Made by a program: the position numbers and the translations under genes. The notes beneath the pieces are model-generated. The model ran no database searches and was not told where the DNA came from. It was given only the letters and a program-made list of their open reading frames with translations. Below, piece by piece: positions 1 to 8,460 of a stretch of 64,000 bases of DNA. The stretch is from an uncultured Bacteroidota bacterium (lineage in GTDB: Bacteria; Bacteroidota; Bacteroidia; Bacteroidales; P3): contig CADBDA010000003.1 in the NCBI GenBank assembly GCA_902793295.1, positions 62,001-126,000 on the forward strand, in the 5' to 3' direction. Position 1 is the first letter of the stretch, and each line of letters starts with the position of its first letter.

Positions 1-2273
1 TCTCCTATGCCTACAGCGGCGAACGCTCCAGCGACGACGACATCGAATACTACAACAAAGACCAGCACCGCGGGGGTCTCACCTACAACTTCTCCATCCT
101 GCAACCCAAACAATTCAAGCCGTTCGAGAAGACCAAGATATTCCAGAACAAGAACCTGAAATTCATCAAGGATTTCAACCTCTACTACCAGCCCAAGAGT
201 CTTTCCTTCACCACCGAAATCTACCGCGATATCGAATCGACCCTGCTCCGCAACAAGTCGGCGGCGCTGGTCATCATGAACCCCTCCTACTTCAAACAGT
301 TCACCTGGCGGCGCGACTACAACGTGCAGTACGACCTGGCGCGCAGTTTCCGCATCACCTATACCGCCAACGCCAATGCACGCATCGACGAACCTCCCGG
401 ACAGGTCGACCGCTCGGCTGGCGACTCGCTATGGATGGCCATCCTGCGGGGCGGCACCATGCAGAACTTCGCCCAGTCGATCAACGTCACCTGGGATCTG
501 CCCATCAGCAAACTGCCCTACTGCGACTTCGTCCGCGCACCGCTGACCTACCGCACCAACTACTCCTTCGCCGGCACCACCCAGGCGCTGGCCAACCAGG
601 GCAGCATCATCACCGACAATACGGTGATGACTCTGGGTCTGCAGGCCAACTTCCAGACGCTCTACAACAAATCGAAGCTCATCAAGAAAGCCTACGTCCG
701 CAAACCGCCCCAAAAGAAAACCAACAACAAGAAGGGCAAGGACGCCGACAAAGACAAGAACGAGCTCGACAAGAAACGTGGAATGGAGCAGCCCAAAGTT
801 GACCCGCGTGTGGCCGACTCGCTGCGTCGTGAAGCCCGCAAGGAGATGTTGCAGCAGGTCGGTTTCTTCGGTCTGCGACTGGCCACGGCCATCAAAGACG
901 CCAACGTGCAGTACAACGACACCTGGGGCTCCTCCATCGCCGGTTTCATGGGCGAAGCGCGTATTGCGGGCATGGACCCCTCCAACATGTGGGCTCCCGG
1001 ATTGGGCTACATCCTCGGTCTGCCTGCCGCCTCGCCTGTCGGCAACGACCGCGACGAGTCGCCCATCGAATCGCTGCTGCGTAACGACCTGCTGTCGCAC
1101 GACACCCTGATGAATACGCCCAGCATGCTCAGCCGCAACCGCATCCTCACCTTCCACGCCTCCGTCGAACCGCTGCGCGACTTCAAGATGACGCTCGACG
1201 CCACGCAGAACTACTCCTCGCGCGAAGAGTTCTACTACAAATACCTCTCCCGCACCGACCAGGTGGAAGGACCGCTCTCCTACATCATGACCGGTTCCTA
1301 CACCTCCACCATCTGGGGCTTCCGCACCATCTTCCGCAACAGCGACGACCTCTTCAACGACTTCACAGCCGCACGCAGCATCGTGGCACAGCGTCTGGCC
1401 GATATGAACACCGACCCCTACAACGACATGATGGTGCTCGACACCATGTCCGGCGAATTCTACCCCGCCGGCTACAGCGCCAACCAGCAGTCGGTGTTGC
1501 TCACCTCCTTCCTGGCCACCTACCTGGGCAACAACCCCGCCAAGCAGTCCTTCTCGCCCTTCTTCAAGATGCCCCTGCCCAACTGGAACATCAACTACAA
1601 CGGCCTCAACAAGGTGGAATTCCTCAAGAAATGGTTCACCAACATCACCCTCTCCCATAAGTACACAGCCACCTACACCATCGGCAATTTCTACACCGAC
1701 GCCGCCATCTCGGCCGTCACCGAGGGCTACGACTACGGCAACGAGAGCATCGTCAACAGCAACGGCGACTACATCGCGCCGGTCAGCATGGAGGGCGTGC
1801 TGATCGCCGAGCAGTTCAACCCGCTCATCAAACTGTCGTTGAATATGGTGAACAGCTTCCTCATCAACCTCTCCATCCAGAAAAACCGCAGCCTGGCACT
1901 GAGCTTCTCCAACAACCAGCTGACGGAGAATATCCGCGACGGCTTCACCCTCGGCACGGGCTATATCTTTAAAGACTTGGAATTCCATATCAAGGCGGGC
2001 GACAAGACCCACGACCTGAAGAGCGACCTTAAAGTGCAGCTCAACCTGACCTATAACAGCAACATGACGCTTATCCGCAAAATCAACCAGAACACCCGAC
2101 AGATTTCTTCGGGTTCCAAAGTGTGGATGGCAGAACTGTCGGCCGAATACGCACTTTCGACATCCCTCACGCTCCGCGCCTTCTTCCAGACCAACATCAA
2201 CACGCCCTACATCTCCAACGCCTACCCCAATTCCACCACCAAGGGCGGTCTCACCGTACGATTCTCCTTCTAG
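1..2273 (+). CDS. sprA: SprA, type IX secretion outer-membrane translocon (C-terminal part)
   Basis: This is the C-terminal part (about 757 codons) of SprA, the very large outer-membrane beta-barrel that conducts type IX secretion substrates in Bacteroidota. The frame is open from the window's left edge, so the gene starts outside; the first in-window ATG (276) is internal. What I see is long alternating beta-strand sequence rich in aromatic residues and Asn, a lysine-rich low-complexity insert around codons 240-265, and the family's characteristic ending, an Asn-Thr-Arg-Gln-Ile-Ser-Ser-Gly-Ser block followed by strands ending in Arg-Phe-Ser-Phe at the C-terminus. Full-length family members are usually above 2000 residues. 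Its presence means the cell has a type IX system able to export the giant proteins further right. It converges on the leftward symporter gene; I see no clear terminator in the 96-bp gap. Confidence 0.9.
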   Translation, partial: SYAYSGERSSDDDIEYYNKDQHRGGLTYNFSILQPKQFKPFEKTKIFQNKNLKFIKDFNLYYQPKSLSFTTEIYRDIESTLLRNKSAALVIMNPSYFKQFTWRRDYNVQYDLARSFRITYTANANARIDEPPGQVDRSAGDSLWMAILRGGTMQNFAQSINVTWDLPISKLPYCDFVRAPLTYRTNYSFAGTTQALANQGSIITDNTVMTLGLQANFQTLYNKSKLIKKAYVRKPPQKKTNNKKGKDADKDKNELDKKRGMEQPKVDPRVADSLRREARKEMLQQVGFFGLRLATAIKDANVQYNDTWGSSIAGFMGEARIAGMDPSNMWAPGLGYILGLPAASPVGNDRDESPIESLLRNDLLSHDTLMNTPSMLSRNRILTFHASVEPLRDFKMTLDATQNYSSREEFYYKYLSRTDQVEGPLSYIMTGSYTSTIWGFRTIFRNSDDLFNDFTAARSIVAQRLADMNTDPYNDMMVLDTMSGEFYPAGYSANQQSVLLTSFLATYLGNNPAKQSFSPFFKMPLPNWNINYNGLNKVEFLKKWFTNITLSHKYTATYTIGNFYTDAAISAVTEGYDYGNESIVNSNGDYIAPVSMEGVLIAEQFNPLIKLSLNMVNSFLINLSIQKNRSLALSFSNNQLTENIRDGFTLGTGYIFKDLEFHIKAGDKTHDLKSDLKVQLNLTYNSNMTLIRKINQNTRQISSGSKVWMAELSAEYALSTSLTLRAFFQTNINTPYISNAYPNSTTKGGLTVRFSF

Positions 2274-2369
2274 CGCAGCCGATACCCCATCCGCCCAAGC
2301 AGACATTCTTTTGAAAGGATAACGCTATTATGCATCCGCCCAAGCGAACCCTTCGCCGGTGGAAGCTTC

Positions 2370-4034
2370 CTACTGCCGTTTCCAGAAATCGGCGCCGTCG
2401 ATGTGCAATTTCGTGGGGTCGAAATGGGGCTCTTTCCCTTCCTTCTGTTGCCGCTCATAGTCGCGTAGCGACCGCAAGGCCTTGGGCGAAAGAATCACGA
2501 TGGTGATGATATTGATCCAAGCCATGGCGCCGACGCCAATATCGCCCACGGTCCACACGATGCCCGATCCGGCCAGCGAGCCGCAGAAGACGGCACCGAT
2601 GGTGCCGATACGCAGCATCCACACCACCACCTTCTCGCCGCGGTCGTCGCCGAAATGCTTGTCGGCTTCGTCGTAGCGCTCCTCCTGCCGATGCAGTGCT
2701 TGCGCCTCCTCCTGCAGCCACTCCTGACCCCATTCGCTGGGGTGGTTGCCCGTGGTGACCCGCTCGGCCTGCAGCATCTTACGCATCTTGTGCAACCGAC
2801 GGTTGCGCCAGCGGCTGAAGAGGTAGACCAGATTGGTCTCGGCATAGTAGTAGTAGGCCATGATGGTGGTGAAGGCGAAGAAGAATAGGGCTATGGCAAT
2901 CACCATATCGCCCACACGGAAGCCCAGCACGGTGCCCAAAGCGCGCGAGGTGTAGAAGACCCCCGGTTCGCCCTCGGGCGCCAACGAATGCTGAAGCAGG
3001 TAACTCACCTGCACACCACCCGGCACCTGCGTGACGGTGTCGATGATATTGTACGTCTTGCATGCCAGAATCATCATGGCTGTGGCGGTGCACACCAGCA
3101 GCGTGTCGATATAGACCGAGAAGGCCTGCACCAACCCCTGCTTCACCGGATGGCTCACCTTGGCGGCCGCCGCCACGATGGGACCGGTGCCCTGACCGGC
3201 CTCGTTGGAGTAGATGCCCCTTTTCACGCCCCAGGCGATGGTGCTGCCCAGCAGGGCTCCGCCCACACTGTTGATACCCACAGCGCCGCGCAGCATCTCC
3301 ATGAAGACCGACGGCACCACCCGATAGTTGACCGCCAGCACCACCAACGACAGCAGGATATAGAGCATGGCCATGAACGGCGCCACTATCTGCGCCACAT
3401 TGGCAATGCGCTTCACGCCGCCGATGATGACCAAGCCGATGAGGACGGCGATGACCAGTCCCACAATCCACGCATCGATGTTGAAGGTGCCGGCAAACGA
3501 CATGGCGATGCCGTTGCACTGCACCGGCGGCAGGAAGATGCCGCAGGCCAGCGCCGCCAGCACGGCGAACACCATGGCCAGCAGCGGACTGCGCAATCCT
3601 TTCTCAATATAGTAGGCCGGACCGCCACGGAACTGCCCGTGGTGGTTCTCCTTGAAAATCTGGGCCAGGGTAGCCTCGACAAAGGCACTGCCCGCGCCGA
3701 AGAAGGCAATCAGCCACATCCAGACGATGGCCCCCGGACCACCGAAGCCGATGGCGGTGGCGACACCCACAATATTGCCCGTACCCACACGTCCCGACAG
3801 GGCCATGGCGAAGGCCTGGAAGGAGGTGATGCCGGTCTGCTGCTTCTTGTCGGTGCTGAACAGCAGCCGCACCATCTCGCCCAACCGACGCACCTGCACA
3901 AAACGGGTCCGAAAACTGAAATACAGTCCCGACAACAGGCACAGCGCCACCAGCAAAGGGCTCCACACCCAGCTGTTGACGGCAATGATGGCTTGTGACA
4001 GCCACGAACCGACTTGCGTGAGAATTGAATCCAT
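2370..4034 (-). CDS. Sodium:alanine/glycine symporter (AGCS family)
   Basis: 554-residue inner-membrane transporter of the alanine/glycine:cation symporter family, which imports small neutral amino acids with sodium. The sequence shows an N-terminal hydrophobic segment, the family's Gly-Thr-Gly-Asn-Ile-x-Gly-Val stretch near residue 95 followed by the Gly-Gly-Pro-Gly-Ala segment, and about ten membrane segments. A conserved Ser-Asn-Glu-Ala-Gly-x-Gly motif lies near residue 275. A charged cytoplasmic insert (about residues 410-475) sits before the last membrane segments. The ATG at 4034 leaves a normal N-terminus. It is transcribed alone, away from the peptidase gene to its right, with a good Bacteroidota-type promoter at 4080-4111. 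Exact substrate (alanine, glycine or D-alanine) cannot be read from the sequence. Confidence 0.92.
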   Translation of the reverse strand: MDSILTQVGSWLSQAIIAVNSWVWSPLLVALCLLSGLYFSFRTRFVQVRRLGEMVRLLFSTDKKQQTGITSFQAFAMALSGRVGTGNIVGVATAIGFGGPGAIVWMWLIAFFGAGSAFVEATLAQIFKENHHGQFRGGPAYYIEKGLRSPLLAMVFAVLAALACGIFLPPVQCNGIAMSFAGTFNIDAWIVGLVIAVLIGLVIIGGVKRIANVAQIVAPFMAMLYILLSLVVLAVNYRVVPSVFMEMLRGAVGINSVGGALLGSTIAWGVKRGIYSNEAGQGTGPIVAAAAKVSHPVKQGLVQAFSVYIDTLLVCTATAMMILACKTYNIIDTVTQVPGGVQVSYLLQHSLAPEGEPGVFYTSRALGTVLGFRVGDMVIAIALFFFAFTTIMAYYYYAETNLVYLFSRWRNRRLHKMRKMLQAERVTTGNHPSEWGQEWLQEEAQALHRQEERYDEADKHFGDDRGEKVVVWMLRIGTIGAVFCGSLAGSGIVWTVGDIGVGAMAWINIITIVILSPKALRSLRDYERQQKEGKEPHFDPTKLHIDGADFWKRQ

Positions 4035-4079
4035 AGCCGAATAGTGTTTCTACGAAAAAAAAACGACGTTTAGAAAGTG

Positions 4080-4111
4080 CAAAATTACATGATTTTCTTT
4101 ATTCTGCCAAA
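4080..4111 (-). promoter_or_regulatory. Bacteroidota-type promoter of the symporter gene
   Basis: On the minus strand a TTTG (-33 box, 4108-4111) is followed 20 nt later by TAATTTTG (-7 box, 4080-4087), matching the TTTG / TAnnTTTG pattern of Bacteroidota housekeeping sigma factor promoters. It lies about 45 nt upstream of the start codon at 4034. Called by eye. Confidence 0.6.
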
Positions 4112-4258
4112 TTTTTCAGAAGTCCACACAATAAAAAAGTGAATCATTAGTTATATAAAACCAACACTAAATCCGCATGGTCGGCACCCGAAAAAAAATG
4201 TTTTTTTCAGTCCCTTACCTTCCCCTCCTTTCGCCCCATGCCCTATACAAACACTCCT

Positions 4259-5410
4259 ATGAAGATAACGAAATTCTTATACCTCAGTCTCTTTTTCTCC
4301 CTTGCCATGGCGCCACTATTCGCCGAGGCGCAGAACAACAACGACGACAAGAAAGTCATCAATGTCAACAAACTCGACGTCATCTACCAGGACAACGACA
4401 TCGAATATCCCGGTGCCGTCATCGACCAGAACGAGGACAAGAGCAAAAGCAACACCAACCTGCCAATGCTGCTCCAGCCCGACGACGAGGACGAAGAGCT
4501 GGAACAGTCGTCCAACCTCTACCGCCCCGAGCAGATGGGCGACGGCGTGGAGAGCGAATTCGACATCCTCTACGCCACCATGGACTATGAGGTCATCCAC
4601 TACGCCAGCCGCGAAGAGATTCCCGACGCCGTGACCATCCACCTCACCGACCCCTCCAAGAACCGCAAATTCTGCTTCCCCACTCGTAGCATCTCCCGCA
4701 TGTCGTCCCACTTCGGCGCCCGCAAACGCCGCTGGCACTACGGCGTCGACCTGGCCATGCCCACCGGCGAACCCATCTACTCCTGCTTCGACGGCATTGT
4801 GCGCATCTCCAAATGGAACAACTCCTACGGCAACCTCGTCGTGGTGCGCCACTTCAACGGACTGGAGACCTACTACGCCCACCTCTCCCAACGCGATGTC
4901 AAATCGGGCGACACCGTCCGCGCCGGCACCGTCATCGGACTCTGCGGCAACACCGGACGCTCCTTCGGCAGCCATCTGCACCTGGAGATACGCTATATGG
5001 GCAAGGCCATGAATCCCGAATACCTGCTGGACTGCGTCAACCACAAGCTGCTCAGCGACGAAATCATCCTCACCCCCTCCTACTTTGTCAAGACCGGCAG
5101 CTCCCAAAGCTCACCCGACCCCAGCCAGCTGCGCCGCATCAACCGCCACGCCGGCACCGCCACCAACGACAAATCCACCCTGGCCGAGAACCAGCCCCGC
5201 GACCCCAATGCCAAACCCACACCGCCTCCGCCCAATGCGAAAAAAAGCACCAAGGGCTCCAGCGGCGCCAAATACTACAAGGTGCGCAGCGGCGACACCC
5301 TGGGCAAAATCGCCTCCCGCAACGGCACCACCGTGAAAAAACTGTGCAAACTCAACGGCATCAAGGAAACCAAGGTTTTACAGATAGGCCAAAAAATCCG
5401 CGTCCGCTAA
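4259..5410 (+). CDS. M23 family metallopeptidase with C-terminal LysM domain
   Basis: 383-residue exported cell-wall endopeptidase of the LytM/M23 zinc family, which cleaves peptide cross-links in peptidoglycan (or, if degenerate, activates amidases). I chose the ATG at 4259 because it starts directly with a signal peptide (Lys-rich start, hydrophobic core, Ala-Glu-Ala-Gln end); an ATG 21 nt upstream would only prepend seven residues. The peptidase domain lies at about residues 150-270, with zinc ligands visible in a His-Tyr-Gly-Val-Asp motif and a His-Leu-His-Leu-Glu motif. An acidic linker precedes the domain, a Pro/Lys-rich linker follows it, and a single LysM peptidoglycan-binding domain ends the protein (about 340-383). 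The stop codon overlaps the trmD start by one base (TAATG), so the two are co-translated. Confidence 0.9.
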   Translation: MKITKFLYLSLFFSLAMAPLFAEAQNNNDDKKVINVNKLDVIYQDNDIEYPGAVIDQNEDKSKSNTNLPMLLQPDDEDEELEQSSNLYRPEQMGDGVESEFDILYATMDYEVIHYASREEIPDAVTIHLTDPSKNRKFCFPTRSISRMSSHFGARKRRWHYGVDLAMPTGEPIYSCFDGIVRISKWNNSYGNLVVVRHFNGLETYYAHLSQRDVKSGDTVRAGTVIGLCGNTGRSFGSHLHLEIRYMGKAMNPEYLLDCVNHKLLSDEIILTPSYFVKTGSSQSSPDPSQLRRINRHAGTATNDKSTLAENQPRDPNAKPTPPPPNAKKSTKGSSGAKYYKVRSGDTLGKIASRNGTTVKKLCKLNGIKETKVLQIGQKIRVR

Positions 5411-6129
5411 TGCGTATCGATATCCTCACCCTCTTCCCCAACATGATGTCGATGTTTTTCGACGAGTCCATCCTTTCCAGGGCTCAAAAGAAAGGCATCG
5501 TCGATGTACATTTCCACAACCTCCACGACTACTCCCTGTCGCGCTACGGCAGTGTCGACGACTACCCTTATGGCGGCGCCGCCGGCATGGTCATGGCCGT
5601 CGAGCCGCTGGCCAACTGCATCGAGAAGCTGCAGTCGGAACGCACCTACGACGACATCATCTATACCGCCCCCGACGGACAGCAGTTCTCCCAACCCATG
5701 GCCAACGAGCTGTCGCTCAAGCAGAACCTCATCATTCTCTGCGGACACTACAAAGGCGTCGACGAACGGCTCCGCGAACACTTCATCACCCGCGAAATCT
5801 CCATCGGCGACTACGTCCTCACCGGTGGCGAACTGGCGGCGGCGGTCATCTGCGACGCCGTCATCCGTCTGCTGCCCGGCGTGATCGGCGACGAGCAGTC
5901 GGCCCTTGCCGACTCCTTCCAGGACGGTCTGCTGGCCCCACCGGAATACACACGCCCCGCCGACTTCCGCGGCTGGCGCGTACCCGACATCCTCCTCTGC
6001 GGCGACCACGCCAAGATTGAGCAATGGCGCTACGACCAGGCCATGGAACGCACCCGCCAACGCCGTCCCGACCTGCTGGACAAACTGGACAACGCCGAAA
6101 AAAAGACCGCCCGACCCAAAAACAAGTGA
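5410..6129 (+). CDS. trmD: tRNA (guanine-37-N1)-methyltransferase
   Basis: 239-residue SPOUT-class methyltransferase that puts the N1 methyl group on G37 of tRNAs reading CNN codons, preventing +1 frameshifting. The ATG at 5410 overlaps the stop of the upstream peptidase gene and gives the canonical [10 protein letters not shown] start. The frame stays open further upstream, but that is only the shadow of the peptidase gene. The trefoil-knot motif Gly-Asp-Tyr-Val-Leu-Thr-Gly-Gly-Glu near residue 135 and the Pro-Pro-Glu-Tyr-Thr-Arg-Pro motif near residue 175 are intact, and length is normal. The last residues are lysine-rich. A 68-nt gap separates it from clpP. Confidence 0.96.
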   Translation: MRIDILTLFPNMMSMFFDESILSRAQKKGIVDVHFHNLHDYSLSRYGSVDDYPYGGAAGMVMAVEPLANCIEKLQSERTYDDIIYTAPDGQQFSQPMANELSLKQNLIILCGHYKGVDERLREHFITREISIGDYVLTGGELAAAVICDAVIRLLPGVIGDEQSALADSFQDGLLAPPEYTRPADFRGWRVPDILLCGDHAKIEQWRYDQAMERTRQRRPDLLDKLDNAEKKTARPKNK

Positions 6130-6197
6130 ATCCCGCAAGACCAGCCCGACTGGACAAGCTGGGACAAACCTCCGAAAACCAAAAAAACACCAACATA

Positions 6198-6899
6198 ATG
6201 ACCGAATTCGAAAAATTTGCCACCCGTCACTGTGGCATCAGCAGCACCACCTACAACAAATACACCGCGGCCATCAACCGCAACGCCATGGCCAACCCGC
6301 TGGTTGCCGACTCGCTGACCCCCTACATCATTGAAGAGCGCCAGCTCAACATGACCCAGATGGACGTCTTCAGCCGTCTGATGATGGACCGCATCATCTT
6401 CCTCGGCACCGCCATCGACGACTACACGGCCAATGTCATCCAGGCCCAGCTCCTCTTCCTGGAGTCCGTCGACAGCCAGAAAGACATCTCCATCTACCTC
6501 AACTCGCCGGGAGGCTCCGTCTACGCCGGCCTCGGCATCTACGACACCATGCAGCTCATCAGCCCCAAAATCGCCACCATCTGCACCGGCTTGGCCGCCT
6601 CGATGGCCAGCGTGCTCCTCTGCGCCGGCGAGAAAGGCATGCGCTCCGCCCTGCCCCACAGCCGCGTCATGATCCACCAGCCCATGGGTGGCGCCGAAGG
6701 TCAGGCTTCCGACATGGAAATCACCGTCCGCGAGATCCAGAAGCTGAAGAAAGAGCTCTACGAAATCATCGCCGACCACAGCGGCCAGCCCTTCGAACAG
6801 GTCGAGAAAGACAGCGACCGCGACCACTGGTTCACCGCCGAAGAGGCCAAGAACTACGGCATGATCGACGAGGTGCTCCGCAAACGCGCCGTGCAATAA
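6198..6899 (+). CDS. clpP: ATP-dependent Clp protease proteolytic subunit
   Basis: 233-residue serine peptidase that forms the tetradecameric ClpP barrel and degrades unfolded proteins fed by ClpX or ClpA/C ATPases in the cytoplasm. The catalytic triad is visible: Ser in Gly-Leu-Ala-Ala-Ser-Met, His in Ser-Arg-Val-Met-Ile-His-Gln-Pro, and Asp in the Asp-Arg-Asp-His-Trp-Phe-Thr-Ala-Glu-Glu-Ala block. The chosen ATG (6198) gives an N-terminal extension of about 30 residues before the conserved core, as is common in Bacteroidota; the longer open frame upstream is a shadow of trmD. No clpX follows in this window, so the unfoldase must be encoded elsewhere. An intrinsic terminator lies about 105 nt downstream. 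Confidence 0.96.
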   Translation: MTEFEKFATRHCGISSTTYNKYTAAINRNAMANPLVADSLTPYIIEERQLNMTQMDVFSRLMMDRIIFLGTAIDDYTANVIQAQLLFLESVDSQKDISIYLNSPGGSVYAGLGIYDTMQLISPKIATICTGLAASMASVLLCAGEKGMRSALPHSRVMIHQPMGGAEGQASDMEITVREIQKLKKELYEIIADHSGQPFEQVEKDSDRDHWFTAEEAKNYGMIDEVLRKRAVQ

Positions 6900-7003
6900 C
6901 AGCAACGGCCCATCGCACCCAGCACCCCCATCCCATGAGCGTGCCTATCATCAACCGCAGCCGTCATCCGCTGCCCCATGAGGTGCTGGCATACAATAAA
7001 AAT

Positions 7004-7035
7004 AAAGCAAGGACATCCGACGGTGTCCTTGCTTT
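7004..7035 (+). terminator. Intrinsic terminator downstream of clpP
   Basis: A perfect 12-bp stem (AAAGCAAGGACA / TGTCCTTGCTTT, 7004-7015 with 7024-7035) and an 8-nt loop, followed by a T-rich tract. The symmetrical A/T-rich flanks would allow termination in either direction. Confidence 0.8.
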
Positions 7036-7223
7036 GTTTATTGCTCCAACAGGCCTTCACATCATCGAGCGTGTCACCTTATGCCAACCGCCACACAAGG
7101 CGCACAAGCCCCACAGCAGAAGACCGACGTTGTGGAGCGAGAGGGCAGTTGCACCGCTTCGAGATGAAGTGGAACCCTAAGCGAACAGGTCATCCATGGT
7201 TATTACATTTCAGAAAAATAATT

Positions 7224-7253
7224 TCATCAAATCGCAGAAAATGTGTATTTTTG
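7224..7253 (+). promoter_or_regulatory. Promoter of dut
   Basis: TATTTTTG at 7246-7253 fits the Bacteroidota -7 consensus TAnnTTTG; the -33 region (TTTC around 7222-7225) is weak. Transcription would start near 7258, giving a leader of about 30 nt before the dut ATG. Confidence 0.5.
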
Positions 7254-7290
7254 CAGTTTGAAAACAACGGTTGTCACTAAAGATATAATT

Positions 7291-7725
<435 letters not shown>

Positions 7726-7733
7726 TCCGTCCA

Positions 7734-7810
7734 GGCGTACCCCCGTGTACGCCCCAGCCAAAATCCCATCCCTCCCATCCCATACGGGCGTACCCCCGTG
7801 TACGCCCCCC
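7734..7810. repeat. Two REP-like palindromes upstream of the RAYT relic
   Basis: Two copies of the same imperfect palindrome, GGCGTACCCCCGTGTACGCC, at 7734-7755 and about 7785-7810, in the same orientation. Each can fold through its GGCGTAC / GTACGCC arms. Reverse-complement copies lie on the other side of the transposase relic (8319-8341 and 8432-8460), the arrangement expected of a RAYT with its REP sequences. Confidence 0.8.
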
Positions 7811-7822
7811 ACCAAAATCAAT

Positions 7823-8317
7823 ATGCCGAATAATCTCCCAAATAGGAAAAATATCAGATGGCGACAATTCGATTATACCTCGAAGAGCAACTATTTTATT
7901 ACAATTGACGTTCAAGAGAAGAAACATTTGTTTGGGGATGTTGTTGGGGGAGAAATGCATAAAAACGAGGCTGGGGTTATGGTAGATGAGGCGATACGAC
8001 AAATGCCTCAAATGTTTGCCGGTACCGAAGTGATAAAGTACATAGTAATGCCTAAACCACGTGCATCTGTTAATATACAACGGTGGCGGACATTATTTGG
8101 CAGATATGATGCGATGGATGAAGAGTGTCACGACCAACGGTTACATCAGAGGGGTGAAGGAAAATGGATGGGCATCTTTTCACAACAAGCTATGGCAACG
8201 TGGTTATTATGACCGCGTAGTCCGCGACCAATGGGAATTTGATAACGTTATGCGATATATAGAAGAAAACCCTGCTCGATGGGGAAATAAATGTGATACG
8301 TCCTCACAACAAAAAGA
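7823..8317 (+). pseudogene. REP-associated tyrosine transposase (RAYT, IS200-like), frameshifted
   Basis: Relic of a Y1-type HUH transposase. The first part (from ATG 7823) reads Asn-Arg-Lys-Asn-Ile-Arg-Trp then Tyr-Phe-Ile-Thr-Ile, the usual RAYT start, as far as Tyr-Ile-Val-Met-Pro. At 8048-8063 one extra A in the AAACC run shifts the frame. Removing it restores Met-Pro-Asn-His-Val-His-Leu-Leu-Ile, the catalytic His-hydrophobe-His motif. The continuation is in the frame starting at 8058: Met-Lys-Ser-Val-Thr-Thr-Asn-Gly-Tyr (probable catalytic Tyr), then Leu-Trp-Gln-Arg-Gly-Tyr-Tyr-Asp-Arg-Val-Val-Arg and the terminal Glu-Glu-Asn-Pro-Ala-Arg-Trp. So the single frameshift is the only visible lesion in the core. 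The second frame has no stop and runs on into the downstream lipoprotein gene. Confidence 0.85.
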
Positions 8318-8318
8318 A

Positions 8319-8460
8319 GGGCGTACACGGGGGTACGCCCCAACGGTGCTGTTTTTGTTATTGCTGTTCTTTGTGTCTTGCCAGGCGCAGAATGTTAATA
8401 CTGAGGGCGCTGAGGGGGTACACTGTGTTGAGGGCGTACACGGGGGTACGCCCCTACGGG
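8319..8460. repeat. Two REP-like palindromes downstream of the RAYT relic, the second inside coding sequence
   Basis: Copies of GGGCGTACACGGGGGTACGCC at 8319-8341 and 8432-8460, reverse-complementary to the copies at 7734-7810, so the relic is bracketed by inverted palindrome pairs. The 8432 copy shares the longer tail CCCCTACGGG (counterpart CCCATACGGG at about 7777-7788). The first copy abuts the likely start of the NamZ lipoprotein; the second lies inside its reading frame. Confidence 0.8.

Larger units (their letters stand above)
6900..7290. other. Intergenic region clpP-dut with terminator, dut-like fragment and promoter
   Basis: This gap of about 390 nt holds three things: a short open stretch from ATG 6935 whose first codons read like the N-terminus of a dUTPase (see findings), a strong intrinsic terminator at 7004-7035, and a promoter directly upstream of dut. 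Between about 7040 and 7215 I see no recognisable gene, tRNA or repeat. Confidence 0.6.

Noticed and set aside
2289..2351. Repeated CATCCGCCCAAGC word after sprA
   Set aside because: Two copies of a 13-mer in a short gap with no further structure; not enough to call a repeat element.
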